Assembly: GCA_021404945.1 (NCBI GenBank)
Contig: QWHO01000014.1
Span: 1 to 46,920 of the forward strand
From: a bacterium CPR1
GTDB lineage: Bacteria > Vulcanimicrobiota > Xenobia > Xenobiales > QWHO01
Direction: 5' to 3'
Length of the DNA: 46,920 nt
Part shown: one piece after another, positions 24,848 through 33,217 of the stretch
Layout: the number at the start of each line of letters is the position of its first letter
How positions within the stretch are numbered: the first letter of the stretch is position 1
Translations under genes and position numbers: made by a program
Notes under the pieces: generated by a model
What the model was told of the DNA's origin: nothing
Database searches by the model: none
What the model saw: only the letters and a program-made list of their open reading frames with translations

Positions 24848-25873
24848 TCAAGCCTGGAAAAAAGGCTGAACGGCACTCCGCACGGGTAGCCAGCTGCCGC
24901 CCACCACCACCCGGTCGGCCTCGAGCTGAACGCCCGCCGCGGGAGCTGGGTACAACTGACGTAGTTGGGGCCACAGGGCCCCGATTTGCTGCAAGGTGGC
25001 CACCGGCTCGCCCTGCTCCAGGACTTTGGGCAGGCCATACTGCTGGCCCAGAGTCTCAAGACAGGTCCGGGCCACCTCTTCGAGCCGGCCCGGGTCCTGA
25101 ATCAGGGCCACCGTATCAGGAAACCGGGAGGCAAACGCGTTCTCGCTCCACAGGGTGTTGCCCGGATAGCTCAGGACGGCGGCCGCTGCCACGCAGCGCT
25201 GCTCAGGGTCGGAGTCGGCGAACTGGCTGGTCATGAAGCACGCATAGAGCGACCGCGAGGCCTGGTGCTGGCCCAGCGGGGTCCGGTCGTCCAGACGCTC
25301 GGCCAGCTTCAGGCCGAAGGTCATCAGCTCGGCCTGCTCGGGGTCGCTGGCCCGCACCTGCTCGGCCAGATGGCGGCGCACGGCCAGCCCGCCATCGCCC
25401 AGGGCCCCGCAGAACTGGCCGAAGGCCAGGCGCGCCTGGCCCACTGTCTCCCGTCGGAGTGCCCGGGCGGCCGACTCCACCAGGTGGTTCCGGTCGCGGG
25501 GGCTGGGCAGTTGAGGCAGAAAGTGGTCGACGACCTCCAGTATGGCGGGCGCGGCCGGGTGGTTACTGGCGCGCAGAAAGGGCAGCACGTAGGGTGTGTG
25601 GTCCTGGCCGGACAGCTGCTCGGGCTTGAGGTCCGCCAGCCAGTTGGAGGCCAGCCACACGGCCACCATGGTGGCCGGCCCGGCGGCCGCTTTCTCCAGC
25701 CCCTTGCCCCAGGTGCGGGAGGCTCGCTCGGCCAGCTCAGGGCCGAGGGCGGCCATCATGCTGTCCACCGATCCTCTCACCAGCACGTCCAGCGGCTCGC
25801 CCTTGGACAGGGCAGGGACGGCTGAAGCCCGCGTCGGGGCCTGAAAGGCAGAAGGGCGCCAGTTGACCAGCAT
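24848..25873 (-). CDS. Alpha-helical repeat protein, first gene of the solenoid operon
   Basis: A 341-residue helical protein with ATG at 25873. HEAT-like helix pairs are suggested by PYVLPFLRASNHPAAPAILE, DRNHLVESAARALRRE and PEQRCVAAAAVLSYPGN, though repeats are less regular than in the next gene. The C-terminus ends LEADRVVVGGSWLPVRSAV, sharing the VVVGG tail of the 1359-residue neighbour. No catalytic motif or signal peptide is seen. The next gene starts 15 bp later, so the two are in one operon. Confidence 0.75.
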   Translation of the reverse strand: MLVNWRPSAFQAPTRASAVPALSKGEPLDVLVRGSVDSMMAALGPELAERASRTWGKGLEKAAAGPATMVAVWLASNWLADLKPEQLSGQDHTPYVLPFLRASNHPAAPAILEVVDHFLPQLPSPRDRNHLVESAARALRRETVGQARLAFGQFCGALGDGGLAVRRHLAEQVRASDPEQAELMTFGLKLAERLDDRTPLGQHQASRSLYACFMTSQFADSDPEQRCVAAAAVLSYPGNTLWSENAFASRFPDTVALIQDPGRLEEVARTCLETLGQQYGLPKVLEQGEPVATLQQIGALWPQLRQLYPAPAAGVQLEADRVVVGGSWLPVRSAVQPFFQA

Positions 25874-25937
25874 GATCGGAGCTTAGCCTGGTGGCCTGAA
25901 AGGGGACTGAAGCGGGCTCTCGCGAATGGGCGACCCC

Positions 25938-26270
25938 ATGCGCACCCTGCTCTTCTGCCTGCTGATGGCGGCCGCCCTGGCTGCCGAGACCCTCACCGTG
26001 CCGGACCTCTTCGCAGGCCGGGAGAAGTACTCGGGCCAGGAGGTGCTGGTAGGCGGCACTATCAAGGGGTATGCCGAGAAACCCGAGCAGACGAGCTTTC
26101 TGCTCTTCGACTCGGGCAAGGCGGTCTCGGTCTATCTGCCCCGCGCGGCCGGCTACGCCAACAACGAAAAGGCCATCGTCAGGGGCACCTTCCACCTGGA
26201 GAAGAAGCTGGGCGGACGGATCTTCACGAACGTGATCGAGGCCACCAGCATCGAGCCCTCCCAGGAGTAG
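25938..26270 (+). CDS. Small exported OB-fold-like protein
   Basis: A 110-residue protein with a short signal peptide (MRTLLFCLLMAAALAAE) and a beta-rich mature part: YSGQEVLVGGTIKGYAEKPE, TSFLLFDSGKAVSVYLPR, KAIVRGTFHLEKKLGGRIFTNVIEA. This strand order and the G-T-F-H-x-E-K-K-x-x-G pattern resemble nucleic-acid-type OB folds found in small periplasmic proteins. Function is unknown. ATG 25926 could also be used but would put charged residues ahead of the signal peptide. It is divergent from the solenoid operon. Confidence 0.75.
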   Translation: MRTLLFCLLMAAALAAETLTVPDLFAGREKYSGQEVLVGGTIKGYAEKPEQTSFLLFDSGKAVSVYLPRAAGYANNEKAIVRGTFHLEKKLGGRIFTNVIEATSIEPSQE

Positions 26271-26321
26271 CCTTTCCGTTACCATTTTATGAGAGCCAGA
26301 GGGCCGGACGCTTCGGGCATT

Positions 26322-26386
26322 GCTCAGCCGAGGGTGGAGGCACGGCCGTGCCCCACAACCCGAGTGACCGAGACCCGGCTCTGAGC
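26322..26386 (+). ncRNA. Candidate structured 5' leader
   Basis: A 65-nt segment closes on itself: GCTCAG (26322-26327) pairs with CTGAGC (26381-26386), and CCG/CGG continues the stem with a 2-nt bulge. Inside, GGGTGG pairs with the CCAC and ACCC of the segment at 26352-26361. The core is the perfect palindrome GGCACGGCCGTGCC (26339-26352). It ends about 140 nt before the GTG of the downstream gene, in a 254-bp gap with no other feature. It matches no riboswitch consensus I know. An alternative is a simple bidirectional terminator-like structure, but no T tract follows. Confidence 0.35.
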
Positions 26387-26524
26387 CAGGAACTCCAACT
26401 CCGTTTGGCCGGTCGAAGCGCGACGCCCTTCTCTCGTGAAAAACATTCTCCCGAAACTGGAATGATTTTCCATGCCCGCCATGGAATGTACGTTCGGAGA
26501 ATTTCTGTGCAAGGAGCAGAGACC

Positions 26525-27487
26525 GTGCCCACTGTCGCCCTCGACCCCGAGACCGAAGCCCGCCTGAAAGAGCTACCCAGCCGCCAAACCTCCATCTGGC
26601 TCGGCGACCGGCGCCTCAGCCGGGCCCGCCTCAAGCGCGGCCCCCTGGCCCTGGCGGTGTGGGTGGACGCGGCCACCGGAGCGGTGCGCTCGCTCAAGCC
26701 GGTGGAGGCCAGCGGACCGGCCGAGCGCTCCTTGCTGGACTCACTGGTGCAGGCCATCCTGACCGACCAGAATCCGGCCCGCCCCGTGCGGGTGGCGGTT
26801 CCTGCCGAATTCGTGGTCAAGCTCAAAGCCGCCCTGGAGCCCATCGAGGTCCGGGTGGACGCCCTGCAAGAGCCCGAGCTGCTCGACCTGGCCTTCCGCG
26901 ACCTGGAGGCTTACCTGGGAGGCTCGCGGCGCAGCTACCTCAAGCAGCCCGGCATCACCCCCGGCCAGGTGCGAAAGCTCTTCCAGTCGGCGGCCGAGCT
27001 CTATCAGCTGGCTCCCTGGCTCGATTTCAGCGACCGGATGCTGTTCGAGCTCGACGGCCTGTCGGTCTCGCCTGTCTTCTGCTCGGTGATGGGCTCGCAG
27101 GGCATTGAGACGGGCCTCTCCCTCCTGCTCGACCGAAAGAGCGTGCAGGCCGTGACCGATGGCAAACAGCCTGGCGCCTGCATCGGCCTCACCTTCGCCG
27201 ACCTGGAGAGCTATCCGCGCCTCTTGCTGAAAGAGGCCACCACCCACGGCTGGCCACTGGCCCAGGAGGGCTCGCGCCAGCTGGCCCCGCTGGTGCTGCG
27301 GGCCGACCGACCCCTGGCGCCCTTTCCCACCGCCTCCGAGATCCGACTGCTGGTGGACGTGGTGGATACCTTCGCAGCCCTCTACCAGGACCCGGCCTTC
27401 CCCGACAAGCTGGCTCCAGGAGCCGGATTGACCGTGAGCATCCAGGGGCGGCGGCCGGTGGCCGTAAGCTTCTCAGACCTCTTCTGA
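26525..27487 (+). CDS. Unknown alpha/beta protein
   Basis: A 320-residue protein. The GTG at 26525 is chosen because AAGGAG lies 8 nt upstream (26511-26516); an earlier start at 26348 would run through a structured non-coding leader. It is a soluble alpha/beta protein with no signal peptide. Visible segments are LPSRQTSIWLGDRRLSRARL, ALAVWVDAATGAVRSLKPV, PARPVRVAVPAEFVVKLKAAL and LFELDGLSVSPVFCSVMGSQ. The middle pattern (P-x-x-V-x-V-x-x-x-x-x-V-x-x-L) loosely recalls DUF6930-type proteins, but I cannot assign it. It is convergent with the acyltransferase gene, 18 bp apart. Confidence 0.75.
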   Translation: MPTVALDPETEARLKELPSRQTSIWLGDRRLSRARLKRGPLALAVWVDAATGAVRSLKPVEASGPAERSLLDSLVQAILTDQNPARPVRVAVPAEFVVKLKAALEPIEVRVDALQEPELLDLAFRDLEAYLGGSRRSYLKQPGITPGQVRKLFQSAAELYQLAPWLDFSDRMLFELDGLSVSPVFCSVMGSQGIETGLSLLLDRKSVQAVTDGKQPGACIGLTFADLESYPRLLLKEATTHGWPLAQEGSRQLAPLVLRADRPLAPFPTASEIRLLVDVVDTFAALYQDPAFPDKLAPGAGLTVSIQGRRPVAVSFSDLF

Positions 27488-27505
27488 GGGAGAGTCCAGG
27501 ATTCG

Positions 27506-28705
27506 TCAGGCTTCCTCGGTCGCAGGGGGGAGGGGCTTGATGGCCACGCGGGTGAGCTTGTGACGCAGAGCATTGCACCTTTTTTCCAGGAGCACCCAGG
27601 AGAGCTTGGCAAGAATCAGAGTCACCGTCAGGGAGACCACGAATTTCATTCCCAGCTCGAAGAATCCGACCGGACCGCCGCCGCTGACGTGAACGATCCA
27701 CAAGAAAAGGGCCAGCGAGCCCAGGTCGATCGCCACGACGTGGAAGACATACATTCCGTAAGTAATCTTGCCAGGCCCCGCCAGCACAGGGTGCGAGAAC
27801 AGGCGCTGGGCGGGGGGATAACTCAACAGTCCCAGGAGGAGCAAGGTCCCGGAGAGTGCCAGTAAGGTCATGGCAAACACCGCTGAGATCTGGTTGAGAG
27901 TGATGGGACGAAAAAACACCACCACGGTCAGAAAGGCGAGGGGGGCCGCGAGCAGGAGCCAGCCCCCTACCGGGCGCAGGCTCTGCACGGTCAGTATCTT
28001 GCGGTGCAAGAGCACGGCCACCAGCGCTCCCATCACCATCGGATCTAGATGGGAGAACGTGTTGCAGTAAAAGAAACGAAAGTCGGTCGTGTGAGTGATC
28101 AGGTAGGCCCGCAAGAGCATTGTTCCAGCCTGGCAAGCCCCCAGGAAGAGCACCAGGGAACGGGTGCGAGACACGACCAGCAGAATGGCGCACCATCCGA
28201 GATAGAATTGCTCTTCGATGCAAACGCTCCACATGTGGTTCATCTGGTCGATCAGCGGAAGGGGGGGAGGGTTGGTAAAATTGCCCAGAAAACAGAGATA
28301 CGGACCCAGGTAATAGGCCACCATGGCGTGCCACTCCGGCGTGCCGAAATGAGGGGTCCAGGTCGGCATCGGCAGCGCCGGGAGGAGAAAGAATGCCATC
28401 AGGATGTTCAGGTAATACAGAGGCCAGATACGCAGCAGTCGGCGCATGAAGAACAGACGAAAGTCAATTCGTCCGTAGGAATCGCGCTCGGTCAGCAACA
28501 GGGTCGTGATCAAAAAGGCGCTGAGGACAAAGAAGAAATCTACTCCAGACAAGCCCCAGAATTTAACAATCTGCAAGATTCTTAGCGCTTCTGAATTCTG
28601 CAGTGAAGCCGCGGGAATCGTCTGATGGGAGCAGAAAACCATCAAGAAAGCCAGCGTCCTCAAACCGTCTAGCTGTGGAAGATAGCTGGTTTCTGGCCTG
28701 GTCAC
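27506..28705 (-). CDS. Acyltransferase-3 family membrane protein (OatA/NodX-like)
   Basis: A 399-residue protein with about ten transmembrane helices. The N-terminal signature of acyltransferase-3 is present: YLPQLDGLRTLAFLMVFCSH (catalytic His in FCSH), then GLSGVDFFFVLSAFLITTLL and RRLLRIWPLYYLN. The family moves acetyl or other acyl groups from cytoplasmic acyl-CoA onto surface glycans or peptidoglycan. No SGNH domain is fused. It is preceded on the same strand by the GT-C glycosyltransferase gene, so glycan decoration is likely. Confidence 0.93.
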   Translation of the reverse strand: MTRPETSYLPQLDGLRTLAFLMVFCSHQTIPAASLQNSEALRILQIVKFWGLSGVDFFFVLSAFLITTLLLTERDSYGRIDFRLFFMRRLLRIWPLYYLNILMAFFLLPALPMPTWTPHFGTPEWHAMVAYYLGPYLCFLGNFTNPPPLPLIDQMNHMWSVCIEEQFYLGWCAILLVVSRTRSLVLFLGACQAGTMLLRAYLITHTTDFRFFYCNTFSHLDPMVMGALVAVLLHRKILTVQSLRPVGGWLLLAAPLAFLTVVVFFRPITLNQISAVFAMTLLALSGTLLLLGLLSYPPAQRLFSHPVLAGPGKITYGMYVFHVVAIDLGSLALFLWIVHVSGGGPVGFFELGMKFVVSLTVTLILAKLSWVLLEKRCNALRHKLTRVAIKPLPPATEEA

Positions 28706-28841
28706 AGGCAGCAGTTCGGGACCTCAAAACAGGAACCTCCCCCGGACTGTCTCAGTCAGGTGAGCTGCCGCGTTGCGCGATGCCGCTCGATCTGAGGCCG
28801 CCGCGCGTCGAGAGCGGTCTCATTGAATGATCCCACAAAGG

Positions 28842-30528
28842 CTATTCGGAGCCCTGGCACTGCCTGATAATCCAGTCGCACCGTTGCATGACTGCTGGCA
28901 ATCCCTGCTGTTGCGCCTGCGCGAGGCCCGCGCGTGCCCAGAGAGCAGCCTCCTTCTTCTGATTCTGTGCCAGGTATCCGTCCGCCACCCAGGTCATGTA
29001 TTCGGGATAGCCCGGGTGCCGTGATACCACCTCCCGAGCCTCCTCCAGGCCGCCGGGGAGGCCGCACTGGCTTCGGAGCTGAGCCCTCAGAAACTGAGCC
29101 TCGGGGAGCTCGGGCAACAACCGGAGGCATTCCTCGACCGACAGCAGGGCTTCAGCCGGCCGATTGGCAGCTTGATGGTCGTAGGCCGCACGCAGCGCCT
29201 TCATCGCGGGAAGAAAGCTTTTCCTGTCCGCATGCCTCTCGTAAACCGCCCCGGAGTCCGTGGCAAATCTCAACTTCCAGTAGGGGCTGCTCGACAGTCG
29301 CACCTCCAGGCCAGGCAAAGGCGCGCCGATTCCTCGCTGGCCGTTGACGTCCACCAGAACTCCGCCTCCAGTCAGGATATAGGTGCATGGCGACCTGGGC
29401 AGAATAGGGAGTCAGGATCTTGGCATCGGGTGCCGTCTCACGACGGAGCCAGCCTGTAAGCGCCCGCCGCCCCGCTTCCTGCTCGTATCGAAGCCTGGCC
29501 AACTGAACCGCCTGCAGGTCGCCTGCAAGACACAGCAGGGCAAGTCCTGCCGCAACGGCACCCTGAGCTCGTCGAGGAAAAGCGCCAAGGACTCCCAGCA
29601 AGAAGATCGGAAAGGGCAAGAGCCAGTAACGCGCCATGTGAAAAGGCCAGACGAGGTGCCCCAGGCTGAATACGATTGCGCAGGTCATCGCCAGGCGATA
29701 AGAGCTCCACTGGCGGACGCATCCGATGATGCCAATCAGCAAACCCAGACCTGCCAGGGGACGGATGAGGACAGGCGGGAGATAATAAAAGACCATGGTC
29801 CCAGCCATGTCCAAAAATCCAAGCAACCATTTGAGCGCATAGTCGGGCCTCAAGAAATCGTAGCCCAGGAGAGCATCGACGTAGACTCCCCCTGCGGTGG
29901 GGCGAAACAAAGAGAAGGCGAGAAAGAGCGCCGCAAAACTCGCCAGCACAAGGCCGGCATCGCGCCAGCGCTTCTCGCTCACAAGGCCGAGGATGACTCC
30001 AAATGCAACAAAACTCCCGGTGGGTCGCGTCTGCCAGGCCAGGGCCAGAAGCAGGCCCGCCAGAATGGCTGCCCGGCTCCCCCTTCGGGCGGTCAGCACC
30101 GCCAGAGCGGTCCAGGCAAGCATGCCGAAGAGGGGCTCGGAGAGAAGGGTGGTGGAATTTCGCACCACAAGGGGAGTGAATAGATACAGCACGGCGACCG
30201 ACAGGGCCATCCACTGACTGCGCCCTCGCAAGGCGAAGTAGATGGCCGGAGCGGTCAAAAGGGTGGGTAAGAGCGGAACCAGCCGCAGGGCCCCGGGGTC
30301 TGGCCCGAGCATCCAGACGGCCCCGAGCAGAAAAACGCTCTGCCCGGGGAAGTAATTGGGAAAAGGGAGCGGCTCTCCTCTCTGCCAGGCGACCGCGTTC
30401 AAATAGTAGCAGGCGTCGTCATTGAAGACTCCCAGCGGATGGAGCTCACGTGCGCTCAGGCAGAAGGAGGACCACAGGCCCAGCAGCAGAAGGCCGGCAA
30501 TCCACCACGTGAGCTGACGAGCGCGCAT
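28842..30528 (-). pseudogene. GT-C glycosyltransferase with C-terminal TPR-like region, frameshifted
   Basis: The N-terminal part (ATG 30528 to about 29380) is a multi-spanning GT-C/ArnT-PMT-like protein: GVFNDDACYYLNAVAWQRGE holds the catalytic Asp pair of the first loop, and about ten hydrophobic helices follow up to FPIFLLGVLGAFPRR. The frame then reads into low-quality sequence after AMHLYPDW. The expected continuation is in another frame (ILTGGGVLVDVNGQRG ... SPYWKLRFATDSGAVYERH), ending in TPR-like helices (EALLSVEECLRLLPELPE). At 29377-29381 lies an AT run; adding one AT would read HLYILTGG and join the frames into a 562-residue protein (1687+2 nt). It is either a real mutation or a sequencing or assembly error. 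Confidence 0.8.
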
Positions 30529-30685
30529 TCGGCTGGTCTTCTTGCGCCTGTGGGCAAAACCTCCGCAAAAGCTATGTCTCGGCTTCCGGCACTCCCAATC
30601 GGCCCGGTCAAAATGGTCGGTCTGACCAGGAGAATCGCGTCTTCTCTGCGCACTGTTACGGCTCGATGGAGCGAGCCGTCCGCAC

Positions 30686-32071
30686 GTGACCTTCAACTCA
30701 CTGGCATTCGTCCTTTTCTTCTTGACCGTGACGCCGGTCTACTGGATGCTACGAGGCCAGGGGCGGATCTACTGGTTGGCGCTGGCCAGCGCCTACTTCT
30801 ACATGTACTGGAATCCTTATCTGATTCTGGTTATCATCTTCTCCACTTCGGTGGACTACTTCGCGGGTCTGGCCATGGCCCGGTCGGAGCGCAAGAGGCC
30901 CTGGCTCGTGCTGAGCTTGAGCGCCAATCTGGGGATTTTGTCCCTCTTCAAATACTACGACTTTCTGGCCGCCTCGGCCAACTCGCTGGGAGCTCAGATC
31001 CCACTGCTGGGTCTCATTCTGCCCATCGGTATCTCGTTTCACACCTTCCAGGCCATGAGCTACATCCTCGACCTGTACGCCGGACGCATTCAGGCCGAGC
31101 GGAGTTACCCGCGTTACCTGGTCTATGTCCTTTTCTACCCCCAGCTGGTCTCCGGCCCTATCGAGCGGGCGCATCAGTTCCTGCACCAGCTCGCCGCCGA
31201 CCGGGTCTTCGTGAGCGAGCGGGTCATCTCGGGGCTGCGGATGATGCTGTGGGGCTTCTTCAAGAAGACCGTGATCGCTGATCGATTGGCTCTTTACGTG
31301 AACCCGGTCTACGCCTCGCCGGAGCAGTTCGTGGGGCCGCCCCTGGCGGTGGCAACGGTGTTCTTTGCCTTTCAAATCTACTGCGACTTCTCTGGCTATA
31401 CCGACATCGCCCGGGGAGCAGCCCGGGTCATGGGCTACGAATTGATGGTGAACTTTCGGCGCCCGTACTTCTCGGTGTCGGTGGCCGACTTCTGGCGGCG
31501 CTGGCACATCTCGCTCTCCACCTGGTTTCGCGACTACGTCTACTTGCCTCTGGGCGGCAACCGGGTGAGCACCGCGCGCTGGGCGTTCAACGTGATGGTC
31601 GTGTTCTTGCTCAGTGGCATCTGGCACGGAGCCAACTGGACCTTTGCCGTGTGGGGCGCATTGCACGGGGTCTATCTTCTGGTGGAGCGGCTGCTCAGTC
31701 GGCTGAGCTGGAAGATCCCTCGATTCGTTCTAATTTTGAGCACCTTTGTGCTGGTCTGCATCTCCTGGGTGCTGTTCCGAGCCCAGAGCCTTGAAGATGC
31801 GGTCTATGTTCTCGGCCACATGTTCGCCAGCGATCCTCAGCTCATCCACTCGTGGAATGGAGTGGGAGCCGTCAGTCTCACCGCCTGCTGGGGTTTGATC
31901 GCGCTGCTCATGATCGTGCAGGGGGCTCAGGAGCGGCACTGGCTGCACATGGAGGAGATGGTGGCTTGCTGGCGTCGTCCCACGCGCTGGGCCTGGTATC
32001 TGGCCATGCTGCTGGGAATCCTGTTCGGAGGAGTGGACAAGACCAGTGAGTTCATCTACTTCCAGTTCTGA
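30686..32071 (+). CDS. MBOAT-family O-acyltransferase (AlgI/DltB-like)
   Basis: A 461-residue polytopic protein with the MBOAT signature: YCDFSGYTDIARGAARVMGY, NFRRPYFSVSVADFWRRWHI, LSTWFRDYVYLPLGGNR and LLSGIWHGANWTFAVWGALHG, where the His of WHGANW is the catalytic histidine. AlgI-type proteins transfer acyl groups across the membrane to surface polysaccharides. The start is GTG 30686. The downstream SGNH-like gene overlaps or abuts it, matching the usual AlgI-AlgJ/AlgX pairing. Confidence 0.94.
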   Translation: MTFNSLAFVLFFLTVTPVYWMLRGQGRIYWLALASAYFYMYWNPYLILVIIFSTSVDYFAGLAMARSERKRPWLVLSLSANLGILSLFKYYDFLAASANSLGAQIPLLGLILPIGISFHTFQAMSYILDLYAGRIQAERSYPRYLVYVLFYPQLVSGPIERAHQFLHQLAADRVFVSERVISGLRMMLWGFFKKTVIADRLALYVNPVYASPEQFVGPPLAVATVFFAFQIYCDFSGYTDIARGAARVMGYELMVNFRRPYFSVSVADFWRRWHISLSTWFRDYVYLPLGGNRVSTARWAFNVMVVFLLSGIWHGANWTFAVWGALHGVYLLVERLLSRLSWKIPRFVLILSTFVLVCISWVLFRAQSLEDAVYVLGHMFASDPQLIHSWNGVGAVSLTACWGLIALLMIVQGAQERHWLHMEEMVACWRRPTRWAWYLAMLLGILFGGVDKTSEFIYFQF

Positions 32072-32084
32072 GCCGGTGGCGTTC

Positions 32085-33110
32085 ATGACCGCTGAACCAG
32101 ATTTCTCCCACGAGCTGCGTGACTTCGCCCGACGCGGTCTTGGCTTTGCGATGATGCTCGCAGCAATCATGCTCGTGCTCGAGCTGGTGGCTCGCCAGAT
32201 CTTTGGCCCCACCATCTCGGCTCTCAAGCTGGAGTTGATCGGGCGCGCTCTAGAACGCGAGTCTCCTCAGACGATCGTGCTGGGGAACTCGCGTGGCTTT
32301 GCCGGACTTGACCCCACTCGCCTTCCCGGGCCCGCCCTCAACATGGCCGACAATTCCCGCACCGTCTACTATGACCACCTGATGCTCAAGCGGCTGCGCC
32401 CCCGCCTCAAGAGCCTCAAAACCGTGATTATCGCGCTTGACTTCTTCTCCCTCGACCTCGACCGGCCTGAGAACGTGCTCGATTACCTCAGTCAGGGGTA
32501 TCCACCGCGGCAGGGGGTCACCGCGATGGAGACCATCAAGACGTGGTCAGTCCTGGTGCGGCACCGAACCTATTTTCCGCAAGAGCTGTGGGCTTCTTTC
32601 ACAGCTCCTCGGCGCCATCTCACCATCTACCAGGCTGATGAGCCTCCCCCTGACATGCCCGTTGGGACCCTGTGCTTATTGCGCAATGGTTGGCTGGCCT
32701 TGAGCGGCTCAGTGCCTCAGCAGATGACACCCGAGTTCGGCTTAGCCCAGTTCCTGCGCCATGTCTCCGGGGCCGACCCGGCGCTGCGTCCGGTGCTCAA
32801 GGGCCTGTTACGCGATCTGGTGGCCCTGGCAGTGGAAAGCGATGTTCGGGTGCTGTTGCTCGTATGCCCCGTATCTGGCTCTTATCGACAGTGGGTTGAG
32901 CCGGCCGTTCTCGAGCCCCTCGCCCTCGATCTGCGCGAGATCCGCTCGGAGCATCCCGACCGGGTGCGGGTCCTGTGGCTCTATGATGCCGGCGGGTATC
33001 CTCCGCAGGCCTTTCAAAACGCCGACCACCTCAACATGGATGGAGCCCGTCAGCTCAGCGACCAGGTCCGAGCCTACCTCGAAGAATGGGAAGATTCTCC
33101 CGAGCCTTGA
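32085..33110 (+). CDS. SGNH/AlgJ-DltD-like membrane-anchored partner of the MBOAT protein
   Basis: A 341-residue protein with one N-terminal transmembrane helix (GFAMMLAAIMLVLELVA). SGNH-like blocks follow: TIVLGNSRGFAGLDP (block I, Ser in GNSR), NMADNSRTVYYDHLML, TVIIALDFFSLDLDRPENVL, VRVLLLVCPVSGSYRQWV, and a terminal NADHLNMDGA that holds the catalytic Asp-x-x-His (D-H-L-N). It probably acts with the MBOAT protein in surface O-acylation. ATG 32085 gives a natural N-terminus; a GTG at 32046 would overlap the MBOAT gene by 26 bp. Confidence 0.8.
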   Translation: MTAEPDFSHELRDFARRGLGFAMMLAAIMLVLELVARQIFGPTISALKLELIGRALERESPQTIVLGNSRGFAGLDPTRLPGPALNMADNSRTVYYDHLMLKRLRPRLKSLKTVIIALDFFSLDLDRPENVLDYLSQGYPPRQGVTAMETIKTWSVLVRHRTYFPQELWASFTAPRRHLTIYQADEPPPDMPVGTLCLLRNGWLALSGSVPQQMTPEFGLAQFLRHVSGADPALRPVLKGLLRDLVALAVESDVRVLLLVCPVSGSYRQWVEPAVLEPLALDLREIRSEHPDRVRVLWLYDAGGYPPQAFQNADHLNMDGARQLSDQVRAYLEEWEDSPEP

Positions 33111-33199
33111 ACGAGCTTCGTCGGGAGAAAAGATTCCCACAGACCCTGAGACGAGCCGCGTCGAGGTCGAACTTGCAGACGGTCTGGCCGCCAAACACA

Positions 33200-33208
33200 T
33201 GCTATAAT
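33200..33208 (+). promoter_or_regulatory. Extended -10 promoter (TGCTATAAT) ahead of the pilin cluster
   Basis: TGCTATAAT is a perfect extended -10 element (TGnTATAAT). No -35 hexamer is at a normal distance. Transcription would start near 33215, only about 3 nt before the GTG at 33218, so the mRNA may be nearly leaderless. This is inference from spacing. Confidence 0.55.
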
Positions 33209-33217
33209 CAAAGGGCT

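Noticed and set aside
26322-26386. Known riboswitch (cobalamin, SAM, preQ1 or c-di-GMP)
   Set aside because: The conserved core sequences of these classes are not visible.
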